From assembly GCA_023055355.1 (NCBI GenBank), contig JALJCS010000028.1, positions 8,556,418-8,620,417 of the forward strand: a stretch of DNA of 64,000 bases, in the 5' to 3' direction. Shown in pieces: positions 37,736 to 52,440 of this stretch. Both the position numbers and the translations under genes were made by a program. Each line of letters begins with the position of its first letter. The stretch's first letter is position 1. The stretch is from Agelaius tricolor (taxonomy: Eukaryota > Chordata > Aves > Passeriformes > Icteridae). The notes beneath the pieces are model-generated. The model saw only the letters and a program-made list of their open reading frames with translations. It was not told the DNA's origin and ran no database searches.

Positions 37736-38753
37736 CCCAGCTTTCCTGGCACAATGCTGCCACTGGCAGTGGCCTGCCGGTATTACACAGCTCTGCTCAG
37801 GAAATGCCTTTCCCGGGAAGGTTTGGCTGTTGTTTATTCAGCAGAAAAGCTCTGACACCAGGCTGCTGCTGCTGCTGCTGCTGCTGCAGGGGAGCCAGCA
37901 GAACCTGCCCACAGCCCAGTGACCTGTGAGGGAGACCCAAATGGGTTTAGGAGCTCAGGAGCAGTCTTAGACCAGCCTAGGGGATTGCAGCCCAGAGGAA
38001 AACAAGGCTGCAGTTGCCTCATGCCAGAAGAATGTTCCCTTCCCTTCAGGCCTTTGTTGTTCTCTGTTTTGGAGCAGCAGGGAGAATTGCAGACCAGGGG
38101 GTTCGGAGATGAACTGAGCAGAGTCTGGAGTGACTCAATCTCAAAGTTCTCTTTAAGTGGTGTTTATGCTTCAGGTTCCTTCTAAGAAGGAACAAATTGG
38201 TGGCTGGAGCCTCAGTGAAAAAAGAGCATTTGGGGAAGACAGTTTCGTGTAAATTTTGCTGTGAGGTTGATGAGCAGTCAGAGCCTGTAATTATTGTGAT
38301 TGAAGTGCAGTATCCTATTCTTTTGTGTAATAAAGAACATCTATGATTATGTCTGGATCCATCTGTCCTTGGGGGAAAAAAACTATTATCTCTTGGTTCC
38401 CACTGCTCAGAATGCTTGCACTGAATGGTGTTACTGTGGGTATTCTTTTTTGCGTGTTTGGCCATAAATACTTCTTATTTGTGGAAATCAGCAGCCTGCA
38501 TGAGGCCAAAAATTGCAATCTTTTTCTGATCCCTGCCTCTTCCCTTGGATTAATTAACACGAGTGAGTAGATTGGGGTTTGCTGGTCAGATGCAGAGACA
38601 CAACTGATGCAGGAGGGTCTCCCTGCCTTTGTCTGGGCTGGAAATCAATCTGTCACCAGCACAGGCTGCAGAAATGCCCTCCTCCCTCTGGGTCTGGCCT
38701 GGGGGCTTTCCTGCTGAGGGCTGTGGGGCTGTGGCTGATTTCCCTCTCAGTAA

Positions 38754-39265
<512 letters not shown>

Positions 39266-39401
39266 CTTCTGCACAGGGGTGTGGAACCAGGACATGGTGT
39301 TAAACAAGGCCTGGTGGTTCCTTACCTGCCTGCTGTCACTGCTCTGTGTCCTGTTCCTGTCATCAGGGCCATTCCAGGTGTGCTGGAAGTGCTGGGCTGC
39401 A

Positions 39402-39508
39402 CTATTAATAATAATTAACAACAACAGCAACAACATTAAAAATAGCATGACAAAATTATTATCATTATTACGAGTATGATGATGATGATTATTATTACTA
39501 TTATCTCC
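39402..39508 (+). repeat. AT-rich ATT/AAC/ATG microsatellite cluster
   Basis: A run of AAT, AAC, ATT and ATG trinucleotides with interruptions. Confidence 0.85.
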
Positions 39509-40502
39509 TTGAAGGAGAATAGAAAAGCAAGATCACCCTGGATCCTTGGTAGGCCTCTGGCCACTGTGCTGATGATGAACTGAGCACCAAATTATCTGCA
39601 GATATTGGGGATCTCCTCTGGTTTTTGTGGCTCTGCCATGAACAACGCCATGAGAACTGTGTCTCTCAGTCGTGCTCCCTTGCAGTGAATATTCACTGTG
39701 ATTAATATTGCAGTGAGGGATGGAACTGAAGCACTTGGAGCTGAGTTTCCCCTTTTCTCTTTGCAAAAACAAGTGTGATCTTGGCTTGCATAGAAGCAGA
39801 AGGAACTTTAGTACATATCCCAGTGTCATTTATCTCCTGCCTCCAGGGAAGACATAACATTTGCTTCTGTTCTTACCAGGAAATTTCCTTGAGGCAACTG
39901 TTAAAAATTCTGAAGATACTCCAAGGTGAACCGTGCTGATAAAAGTTGATGATTGAAATGTGAAATGCAGCAACTTTCTGGTGCCTGACAGAACAAAGTT
40001 GAGCACACGCTCCCCTTATAAAGGACATCCTGTGTGTGCTTTTAGCAAGAGCTCCACAAATCTAACATTTCTGTTACTAATTTATTTGAAGCTTCTAACA
40101 ATGAGATTACAGGCACAGTGTCAAAGAGTATTTTTGATAGCCTGGCTGCTTTTAATGCAGTCTCCTGTGTGTGGAGAAGTATTTTTGTGTCTTCCTCAAA
40201 GGTATTAGAAAGAAGCCATGGAAAAAGTTGTCTTCCAGTTCTTTTGTTAACACTCAGAATTTTCTGTGTTTGAACATGAATGTCAATATTTACCTCAAAG
40301 CCAGAGCACAATGCAGTTACCACTGTCAGGATTTTGTTGAAGATTTGACATTAAATATGCACAGGAGCCCACACCTTATCCTGGAAACCAAACAGATTCA
40401 TTTCCTTGGTTCCTCCCACCCAGGAGTGACTGCTCCCAGTGGTCAGGATGAGTCCCAGTGCCCTTAGAAGGTTTTTCCCTTCAGAAGTGCTGGGAGAATT
40501 GA

Positions 40503-43170
<2,668 letters not shown>

Positions 43171-43227
43171 TAAGTGAAAATGGCTTTTAAACTCCACTTC
43201 ACCACTGACCTGAGCTGGTGTTCACTC

Positions 43228-43280
43228 AAAGGTTGGGCTCGATGATCCTGGACATCTTTCCCAACCTTAATTCTATGAAA
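43228..43280 (+). mobile_element. CR1-type LINE 3' end, short fragment
   Basis: The sequence ggttgggctcgatgatcctg, then catctttcccaaccttaattctatga, matches the characteristic 3' terminus of avian CR1 retrotransposons, including the ATTCTATG-type tail. Only about 50 bp are recognisable; the left limit is uncertain and could reach to about 43190. It starts some 60 bp after the exon E donor, in the sense direction. No reverse transcriptase part is present. Confidence 0.75.
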
Positions 43281-44435
43281 ATCACTCAGGGGAAGAAAGG
43301 TTCACATCCAGCTGGCAGGAGGCTGGGCTGGAAGGGATGCCAGGGACAAGCTGCAGATTTCTGAGTGTGTGTTTATACAGGAGAAAAATAAGAGCAGAAA
43401 ATAAAAGTATGCAGGGAGTCCTGATATCCAGGTGCATCTCTGGGTAAATAATGTGCTGCTTCTCAACAGCTTCTTGGAAACATGGAAGTTTTTCAAAACT
43501 TGCAGACTTCAGCAGGAATTCTTGGCTGTACACTCCTGAAAATATTTTAAAAATCATTTGCATATTCTAGTCAGCAAAGTTGAAATTTAGACACTTCTAA
43601 GAAAACAAATTGAAAGTTTTAACGTGTGGAAATTGCTGCTTTCATGTGTAAATAATTGTCCAGAGCCCCTATCAGGAGTTCCTGGTTTATGCCTTGCTGG
43701 CCTAGAACCAAGAGAGGCACAGGAAGGATATTTTTGGGATCAGCTCATATTTGAGGAAGGTGTGTCCATGCTCTTCAGTCTGCCTGGGGTTTGTTCAGCC
43801 AGCCTTGGGCAGCTCTGGTGGCAAAGCTCAGTCCAGGCTGTGGCTTGGTTATTTCCTGCATTTATGGGATTTTCTAGCACAGAAAATGCCCCACAAATGC
43901 CCAGCCTTGAGCAGTTTGCTGTGCAGGGGGGTATTCCCATGGGTGAGAGATGAAGAATTTGGCTCAGGTCTGTGCCCACTGAAGGGAATTGTTCACTGAA
44001 CACAATCAGCTGTGCACCTTGATTTCCAGAGATACCCTGGAGAAAAGTCTCATTTGAACTGGGGGTTAGATAAGCATGTAAATAATAAAGATTTGACTTG
44101 GTCTGTGCTGGATTTACTGTGTCTAAAGCAGATCTGGATCTTTGTGCTCCAGGGCATTGCCAGCCACTGGGTGCCTGCAGTTAGGAGGAGCTCCCTGAGT
44201 GCTGTTTATTATGAAATTGCCTATTAATGAGGCTTCCTTGCCTCACTCTGAGCTGTCCCAGGCTGTCTTGGTGGGCTGGACTGCTGAAACTCCCTCCCTC
44301 AGGCACTTCCCTGTCTCTGGGAATTCATGGTGCTGAGCCCTGGGGATATCCCAAATCCAAACACCCAAAATACCCTAAAATGCTTCTGGAGCATCACCGG
44401 TGTCTTCTTCTGAGTGGTCCACGAGGCAAGACCTG

Positions 44436-44745
44436 GGGAGGTTTTCATGGGTGGGGTTTTCCTGGATGGAGTTTTCACTGGGGAGGTTTTCATGGATGAG
44501 GTTTTAATTGCTAAGGGTTTCATCATGAGGTTTTCATGGATGAGGTTTTCATGGATGAGGTTTTACTTGGTAAGGGTTTCATGATGAGGTTTTCATGGAT
44601 GAGGTTTTACTTGGTAAGGGTTTCATGGATGAGGTTTTCATGGATGAGGTTTTCATGGATGAGGTTTTACTTGGTAAGGGTTTCATGATGAGATTTTCAT
44701 GGATGAGGTTTTAATTGGTAACGGTTTCATGATGAGGTTTTCATG
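44436..44745 (+). repeat. 16-18-bp minisatellite
   Basis: Units of catggatgaggtttt alternate with a longer variant acttggtaagggtttcatg. The left end is degenerate (gtggggttttcctggatgg). Confidence 0.92.
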
Positions 44746-45206
44746 GTGCCCCTCTCTGGTGTTCAGCACCCTCCCTGACCCCTGTGCTTGTCACTGTGCT
44801 TCAGTTTGGGCTTGGAGTGTCGGTGTTGGTGCCTAAGGGATGATTTCTCCTTGAAATGGCATTTTTGGCGCTGTCTGTGTGGTTTTAAACCCCCTTTCTG
44901 GGTAGAGGTACCTGTTAATTCTTCCACGTGTTAGAGGATGACTGAGCCTGAAAGGATCAATGAAAGGGCAGAGCAGAGCACTTAGTGATCAGCTAATTAC
45001 TCCAATTAGCCAGCTCTGCAAGGTCTCTTTTTCTTGGTTTGTTTGCAGCCAGGTTTCTTTTTCTAAGTCAGGCCTGTATTTTGTGTTGGAGCGGGGGAGG
45101 TTCAGAGAGAGGAGCCGCAGGGCCTTGGTTGGTGATTTTTGAGCTGTGTTTTGGTGCTCGTGGCTGGCTGTGAGTTTCTGCTGCCGCATTTCCTCTGCTG
45201 TGGGAA

Positions 45207-45341
45207 GTGAAAGTGTTTGGGGCACATTTCAGGGCAGCTGCTGGGGTTTGTCCGTTCCATCTTCCCCTCGATCTGAAAGTGTTTTGGGTGCATTTCAGGG
45301 CAGGCTCTGGGGGTTTGTCAGCTCCATCTTCCCCTTGCTCT
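45207..45341 (+). repeat. About 68-bp tandem duplication
   Basis: Two copies begin gaaagtgtttggggcacatt and gaaagtgttttgggtgcatt. Both run through ttcagggcag, ggtttgtc and tccatcttcccct. Confidence 0.85.
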
Positions 45342-46149
45342 GCTTTCCTAAAGAGGTGCTTTGGTTCCATGGAGGGTGAGAAACGCCCCTGGTTGTGTGA
45401 AATTGGTGTAAGAAAGGCTCTGAAGGCTGCAGTGAGCCCTGCTGGGGCAATGTGGGGTGGGACCCCAACAATCCTGAGCTGGGCACTGTGTGTGCAAGGG
45501 AATTTGTGCCTGAGACATCGTGGGCTCACCATGGTGGCTCAGAAACTTCTGCAGCACTCTCAGATGCATCTCAGCGTGTTTGGGATCTATTCTAGCATGT
45601 TTATATGTTTGCAAAGAAGCATTTTTGTGTGTTTGTATTTGCAAAATAATTGAAGAAAACCCAGACTGCAGAAACATCCCCAGCACTGGGGAGGATGTGT
45701 AGGATGAGGCCCTTTTGTTGTTGGAGGACGCAGAGCTCTAGGAAAGGTTGTTTTGTCCTTTCTGTGCCCTTTGAAACTTGTGAAACACAAGGAAATTGTG
45801 TATTTAGCTCTGCTACAATGAACATTCCTCACTGGATTGTTACAAGAAAATGAAGGATCCTTCTGGGGCCTGATCTGTTTTGCTTACTGTGTCTTTCAAA
45901 ATACAATATTTGGGGAACTTTTTATCCTTCTTTAGCCTCATGGTAGGTGGAGGCATCTCAGAAACTGGAAACCAGAGGGATGTGTCCCAATTAAAGCCGT
46001 GTGTGCTGGAGGGGACATTGCCTTCATGTAAATGGGTACCTAAGAGCATGTTTGGAATCACCCAATAAATAGAAGGGTCAGAGATGCAGGCTGAATATTC
46101 CTTAAATGGGAGAATACTGTGTGCCTCGCAGATCCTGGCTGAATTTATC

Positions 46150-46880
46150 AGTGGATCCCTGGCTCTATTCCTGGATCCCCTCTGCATTTATTGGCAGATC
46201 CCCAGTGTACCAGCGGATCCTGCCTGCATTTATCAGAGGATCCCCACTGTACCAGCAGATCCCTGGCTGTATTTATTGGCATATCCCCAGCTATATTTAT
46301 TTACAGATCCCCAGCTATATTTATTTACAGATCCCCAGCTATATTTATTTATAGATCCCCACCGTATTTATTCACGGATCTCCAGCTGTATTATTTTGCG
46401 GATCCCTGGCTATATTTATCAGCAGATCCCCAGCTGTTTTTACAGATCCCTGCTGTATTTATCAGCAGATCCCCAGCTGTATTTATTCACAGATCCCCGG
46501 CTGTTTTTGTGGATCCCCACTGCATTTATTTACAGATCCCGGCTGTTTTTATGGGCGGATCCTGGCTGTATTTATCAGCAGATCCCCGGCTGTATTTGTG
46601 GATCCCCTCTGTATTTATTCACGGATCCCCGCTGTATTTATTCACGGATCCCCGCTGTATTTATTCACGGATCCCCGTCTGGTTTTGCGGATCCCCGGCT
46701 GTTTTTTACGGATCCCGGCTGTATTTCTCAGCCGATCCTCGGCTGTATTTCCAGATCCCGGCTGTATTTATCAGCCGATCCCGGCTGTTTTTTACGGATC
46801 CCGGCTGTATTTATTGACGGATCCCGGCTGTATTTATCAGCCGATCCCCGCAGTATTTATTGAGGGATCCCCGCTGTATG
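46150..46880 (+). repeat. About 20-27-bp minisatellite leading into the CpG island
   Basis: About 30 units follow ggatccccggctgtatttat with a short variable spacer (tcagca, ttcacg, ttacg). Left units mostly have ccagc or ctggc and cagatcc; right units mostly have ccggc and cggatcc. The array runs directly into the CpG-rich block. Tyr/Ile/Pro-rich open frames over it are artefacts. Confidence 0.94.
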
Positions 46881-47202
46881 TACGGACCCCGCCGTACTCG
46901 CTGCCGGAGCGGCGGCGGCGCGCGGAGCCGTTCCGGAGGGAGGAGGAGGAAGGAGGGAGGAGGAGGAAGGAGGGAGGAGGATGAGGGAGGGTCACAGCAC
47001 ATGCTCAGTGCCGCCGGTCCGAGGGCGAAGTTTGTGCGTTCTGCGTGCGGGCTTAGGTCACAGCACAAGCTCAGTGCAGGCTCGGCAGCTCGGGCAGCCC
47101 GCATGTGCCTCCATTTTGAGCTGCGAGAGGGCAAAAGGCGCAGCTCGGGCCGGGAGCGGCGGGCTCAGCGATCCTCCCCGGCCCCGGGCGCCTGGCACAG
47201 CC
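46880..47202 (+). promoter_or_regulatory. RERE: Candidate internal CpG-island promoter of RERE
   Basis: This is the most CpG-dense non-exonic stretch in the window, with strings such as gcggcggcgcgcggagccg near 46910-46930. It has no TATA box I can see. It contains a purine-only GGAGGA tract (about 46936-46990), a 22-bp direct repeat (46990-47011 and 47056-47077, 21 of 22 bases equal), and a CCATTTT YY1-like core at 47111-47117. It lies immediately upstream of an ATG plus splice donor whose phase fits exon F. CpG-island promoters of this form are common in vertebrates. The start site cannot be placed from sequence. Confidence 0.65.
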
Positions 47203-47228
47203 ATGGACGATCCCCTCGGGCCCTGCAG
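47203..47228 (+). CDS. RERE: Candidate alternative first coding exon of RERE (MDDPLGPC)
   Basis: An ATG at 47203 with G at -3 and G at +4 opens eight codons, MDDPLGPC, plus AG, then a GCAG|GTAGGC donor at 47228/47229. The two leftover bases join the G of exon F to give Arg, and the frame continues RLNSTQGEIRVGPSHQ without a stop. The resulting protein would begin exactly at the ELM2 domain and lack residues 1-236 (charged N-terminus and BAH). The frame stays open upstream to an ATG at 46981, so a longer N-terminus is possible if transcription starts that far left. I have an unverified recollection that predicted short RERE isoforms exist in other vertebrates. Transcript evidence is needed; the phase match alone has a one-in-three chance. 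Confidence 0.6.
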
Positions 47229-47580
47229 GTAGGCAGCGGCAGCCCGGGCAGTGCCGCTGGTCCCCGCGGGGCTGGGGCATCGCCCCGGGGCTCCTGCCGG
47301 CCCTGCCAGCCCTGCCAGCACGGCAGCGGGCACTGCCGGGGGCACGGCGGGCACCGGCGGGGCTGGGGGCTGCAGGGCAGCCGTGGGCACGCAGCCGTGG
47401 GCATGCAGCGCCCTGCGGCTCAGGGATGCTGTGACAGGAGGGGGATGCAGCAGGATGGGGCTCCTGGATGGGTGGTACCTGCTGATGGAGGGCACTGAGC
47501 CTGGCACTGAGCCTGGCACTGAGCAGGTGTGAGGAGCAGCGGCTGCTGTGGCTGTGCTGGCCTGTCCTGCCCGTGCAGGT

Positions 47581-47998
47581 GGCACTGGTGCGTCTGAATG
47601 GCAGCAGCTGTGCAGGGCAGCATCACTGCCCTGTGCAGGACAGCAGCAGTGCAGGGCAGCTGTGCAGGACAGCATCACTGCCCTGTGCATGTCAGCAGCA
47701 GTGCAGGGCAGCAGCAGTGCAGGGCAGCTGTGCAGGACAGCATCACTGCCCTGTGCAGGACAGCAGCAGTGCAGGGCAGCAGCTCAGGGCAGCTGTGCAG
47801 GACAACATCACTGCCCTGTGCATGTCAGCAGCTGTGCATGTCAGCAGCTCAGGGCAGCTGTGCATGTCAGCAGCAGTGCAGGGCAGCAGCAGTGCAGGAC
47901 AGCAGCAGTGCAGGGCAGCTGTGCAGGACAGCATCACTGCCCTGTGCATGTCAGCAGCTGTGCATGTCAGCAGCTCAGGGCAGCTGTGCAGCACCGCA
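47581..47998 (+). repeat. gcagggcagctgtgcaggac minisatellite
   Basis: Units combining cagcagcagtgcagggcag, ctgtgcaggacagcatcac and tgccctgtgcatgtcagcag recur in a higher-order pattern. Three + frames and one - frame are open across it as repeat artefacts. It begins about 350 bp after the candidate alternative exon. Confidence 0.92.
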
Positions 47999-48359
47999 AG
48001 GCTCAGCAGGCACAGGGTCAGGCTGCTGGGATGAAGGGCAGGGCTCTGGTCCCTGTGGGACAGCCAGCAGTGTCCCTCTGGATGGAAATGGGGGTCAGGG
48101 GACCTGGGGGCTGTGCTTGGCTCACACCTGTGTGTGTGTGTGTGCTCTCATTGCCAGGGTCTGCCCCTGTGTCTGTCCCCCCTGTCCTGCAGAGCTGGGC
48201 TCACTCAGGGCCTTGTTCTGGAGCTGGGCAGGCTGTGGGTGGAAGGGGACAGGACTGTGAGTGCTGCTCACGGTGACACTTGGAGCAGGGGTGGCCCTTA
48301 GCCCTGCACACGCTGTCACTCACCTGGCAGGGCTGGGCTGGCAGGGGCTGCTCACCTGG

Positions 48360-48627
48360 GCATAGGGGGACACACAGGGGAGCAGCTTCAGACTAACAGA
48401 GCAGAGATTGGGATGAGAAGAGAGGAAGAAATTCTCCCCTGTGAGGGTGGGCAGGCCTGGCACTGGTGCCCAGAGCAGCTGTGGATCCCTGGCAGTGCCC
48501 AAGGCCAGGCTGGACAGGGCTGGGAGCAGCCTGGGACAGTGGGAGGTGTCCCTGCCATGGCAGGGGTGGCACTGGATGGGCTTTAAGGTCCCTTCCAACA
48601 CAAACCAGCCTGAGATTCTTGTCAGAA
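48360..48627 (+). mobile_element. CR1 LINE fragment, 3' end
   Basis: The order of motifs matches the 3' UTR of avian CR1 elements: aggaagaaattctcccctgt, gagggtgggcaggcctgg, agcagctgtggatccctgg, ggccaggctggacagggctg, then ggatgggctttaaggtccct and ttccaac. It is in the sense direction of RERE. It is 5'-truncated, as most CR1 copies are, with no open reverse-transcriptase frame. Confidence 0.85.
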
Positions 48628-51600
48628 GCTGAGGAATGAGTGATGGATAAACCTGCAGAATTCTGCCCATGTCAGTGCCACGTCGGTGTCTGTGTCCTGC
48701 CCCAAGTGTCATTCCTGTAACCATCTCCTTTTATACCTGCAGAGCATAAAAAAATCAAGGGCACCTCTTTGATGTGGATCACTTTGGCCATTGGCTGAAC
48801 AAAGTCCTGCCAATGATGACAGAGCTCAGCCTGGCAGGATCTCCTCATGGTTAGAGAGGAGTCTCCATAGGCCTGAGCTTTGGACACATTCTTATTCCTA
48901 ATAAAGGAGCTCCCTGAGTGTGTGCAGGCATCCCCCAGTGCTCTGCAGGAATACAGGGAGGTGGCAGCTTGTGTCCTTAGCACTGGTTTTAAATGTTCCC
49001 TTCTGGACAGAAGAGAAGGGCTTGGGCAGCCAGGTCATCAGCAAGCAGCTCCTCAGGTTTGTGTGAATTGGGTTTAAAAAACAAAACCAAACTGCAAAAA
49101 CAGGAACCAAACAGGGAAAGCCCCCAGAGCCCCAGCCCTGGGGGGCAGTGGGGCCAGGCTGGGGGTGCAGGAGCTGCAGAGGCTCTGGGCTGCCCTGGGC
49201 AGTGCAGCTGGGCTCTGCAGCCATTCCCCCATTCCCCTGGGACAGCTTTGTCCTGGCTGCGTGCCCAGCAGGTGCTCCCAGCTCAGGCACTGCTGCTGGG
49301 TGGTCTGGTGAGTTAGTGCCACTCCAAACAGCTGTTAGAAATTGCTGATATATCATGGGAAGTGCTTGAATATTGGCCTTTGCATGAGGAATAGTCTCTT
49401 CCCTTTGTTCTGCCTTCATTTCAGCTTTTTTTTTTCCAGGCATAAATCAGCAGGATTACCTCTTTCCCCTTCCTTCCAATTCTTCAGGATGTAATTTGTT
49501 TTAATTAGAGCTTGTTTCCAGGTGCATGGTGGAACTAGGGATACCTCCCAGCTCCTTTCATGCCTCCCATTCTTCATGCTTATCACCTGTGACACCTGTG
49601 AGCTGCTGCCTGTGCCCCGGGTGCTGCAGGTTTGTGTTCTCAGGCAGGTTCAGAGCCCAGGGCTGGAGCACTGCCCCTGATCTGATGGAGCTCCATGGAG
49701 AAGGCCCCGCTGGCCTGCACAGGAGCTGGGGCTGTGCTGCTGCTGGGGAGCTCAGGCTGGTTCAGCAGTGGATATTTGGCAATATGGGGAGTGCAGAGGC
49801 ACGGCCTGGCTGCTTTAGGAACTGTACAGGACCAACACTTGAGCAGCACCAGCCCATGCTGAACTCATTCACACATCACTCCCCTGTGCCAGTGCAGCCT
49901 GTAAACAACACTCTGGTTCTGTTCAAATCAGTGTGAGCAGATAAAAACCTTGCATTGTGCAGTGGTTCCCAGTAATTCATTTATTTGAACTTTTTGATCA
50001 AAATGCAAAAAGGAGTGAGTCTGCCTTATCTGGAGGTGAGCAGGTGTCAGAGAGGTGCCCATGGCACCTGCCAGCCAAACATTCCCCTCCCAGGTAATTC
50101 CTGTGTGAGCAGAACATTTCCTTCCTTTGGCTGAACCTGGCTGAATTTCTGTCACCTCCATCCACCTTTGGGTAGGGGACAGCACTGAGGACTCTCTATA
50201 GGCTTTTTTCCCCTTCCTCCTCTATAACCACGATGAAAGAACAACTTGATGCAGAGAAAGCTTTTCCTGTGTGTGTCTCTGTGCAAGAGCTTCCTGCTGC
50301 AGGCAGCCCAGGGCGCAGAGCAGCCTCCAGTCCCTGCCTGCAGCAGGAGCAGGCTGGGGCTCGCTCTGCAGCGCAGGAGTTGGGGCACGTCTGCTGCCAT
50401 GGCTGCTCTGGGGAGCAGGCACTCACAGCCTGCCCTGGGAAGCTCATCTGCTGGAGGACAGGCTGGATTTGTCACCCACCAGGCAAAATTGCTTCTGCTT
50501 TTTTCTTTTTTTTTTCCTTCTTTTTTAAAATTATTGCAACACGCAGTTACGACAGGTTTTAAATGAAGTTTAAGCATATAAGGGGCAAGGGTATTTTCTG
50601 AGCATTTGGATACTATTCCTGTAAAATGAAATTTAAAATCTTGCTTTAAAGATGAAGGTTTAGGACACAGGTGAATTCAGGGACTTGCTTCTCTTGTTTC
50701 TCTGATTTAACTCAGGTTTGAGGCAGTGGTGGGGTTTTTTGGTTAAAGGTGGTGCAGCCTGAATGTGTTTGTCCCTGTTGTATTTTGGAGTGTGCAGTGT
50801 TTGAACATGACATAAGATAATTTGGGGTTAAAATGACAGATCCCCTTGGCTCAGTCTCCTGCCTCCCAGCAGTGACCATAAACAGATGCTCTTGGCTGCA
50901 GTGCCAGCCACTCTCAGCCCTGATAAACTGCTTTTTAATCTGCTCAAGTTGGAGCGCAGTCATTTTGTTCTCCCCCGTTTTGTCCCTCCAAGATGGAACA
51001 AAATGATCCTTGCCAGATGTTTTTAGAGCTGCCTCTGAAAAGCAGGAGTCCTTTCTTTCATCTTGGGTATTGGACTCTTCAAATTAAAGGATTCTTTTTT
51101 TAAGAAAAAGACTTTTCCTGGGACTTCCTTGGGAGTTTCTATGAATTTTGCAGAAATCACAAGTATCTAGGAGTTGCTTTGCTGTGTCCCACTCTCAGTG
51201 GATGTAACTGATTGTCTGGCCATTCATAGTGGCTGGTTGGTCAGTGCCCAGTGTGGGACTGCAGTTTGTAATTATTCTATAACACACGTGTCTAACTTGG
51301 GCCTTCTTTATTCAGTAAAGCCACTGGTGTTGGTACCAGGCTTCTCCTGAGATTCATTGTTCAGCCTTTCCTCTTTTCATCTTTGGCTACATAGAAATAG
51401 TGACCTTTTCAGCTGGTTTTGGACACCTCCTTAGCTGTTTGAGGGGAGGTTTGTGGCTGAGTGAAGTGGCTGGTTTAAAAACCTTCTTCTGTTGAGGCAT
51501 CCCTGTAATTTAATTTGGGATCACCTCAGTCTGCAGAATCAGGGAGGGATGCCCAGGGTGGTTCTGTGGGTGGCACAGAATGCTGTCCTGTGTGTGATGT

Positions 51601-52059
51601 GGGGTTCTGGTTTTGCTTTGGGGTTTGTTTGGGTGGTTTTTAACCTGAATGACAGCACTGAGTTATCTGTGGGGCTGGAGCTGTTCCTGGATGGCTCCAG
51701 AGGATGGCAGAGAGCACTGAGGGCAGGGTGGCCACAGCAGCACCAATAAACCCAGGCAGCTGCAGAGGGTGAAAAATGTGCCTGAGTCTGGCACCAGGGA
51801 CCTGCCTGGCACTGGCACCAGGGACAGGGCTGTGCCCAAGCCCCCAGGGCCCTCGTGCCATGGCCCCAGCCTGGGGAGAGCCCTGCTGTCAGCCCCCAGC
51901 CCTGCCTCCTGCCCAGCTCTGGGTGTTCTGGAGCAGAGTCCTGAGCCCAGCTGCTCCCCAGAGCTGTTCTGCTGTGCTTGGGGCACCTCTGGTGGCCTTG
52001 TCCCTGTCCTTGGTGGCACTGTGTGCATGGACAGGGCTGCCAGCTGTGCCAGCCTTGGG

Positions 52060-52440
52060 GAGCTGCTCAGTGGTGGGGACAAGGCAGGTGGCAAACTGAG
52101 GGTGAAGCTGATTTTTGTGTTGAAATTGTGCAGGCTCTGCTGTGCCAGCCTTGCTGAGTGGTGAGTGGTGGGGACAGGAGGGCAGGTGACAGGGAATGAA
52201 TGCAGCCCATTTCTGTGCTGGGAGTTGTGCAGGCTCTGCTGTGCCAGCCTTGGTGAGTGGTGGGGGACAGGAGGGCAGGTGACAGGGAATGCATGCAGCT
52301 CATTTCTGTGCTGGGAATTGTGCAGAACTGCTGTGCCAGCCTTGGGTGAGTGGTGAGTGGTGGGGACAGGAGGGCAGGTGACAGGGAATGAATGCAGCCC
52401 ATTTCTGTGCTGGGAGTTGTGCAGGCTCTGCCGTGCCAGC
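52060..52440 (+). repeat. 92-100-bp minisatellite with GTGAGT motifs
   Basis: The motif tgtgccagcc recurs at about 52141, 52240, 52332 and 52432. Each unit has gtgagtggtggggacagg, agggcaggtgacagggaatg, then cagcccatttctgtgctgg and ttgtgcag. Three full units plus flanking partial ones are visible. Confidence 0.92.

Noticed and set aside
46084..46863. 259-codon Tyr/Ile/Pro-rich frame
   Set aside because: It is a translation of the ggatcc-type minisatellite next to the CpG island.
46860..47690. Separate protein gene within the CpG-rich block on either strand
   Set aside because: The open frames are Gly/Ala/Pro/Arg-rich as expected from GC-rich sequence. Only the short ATG-donor piece fits a known gene.
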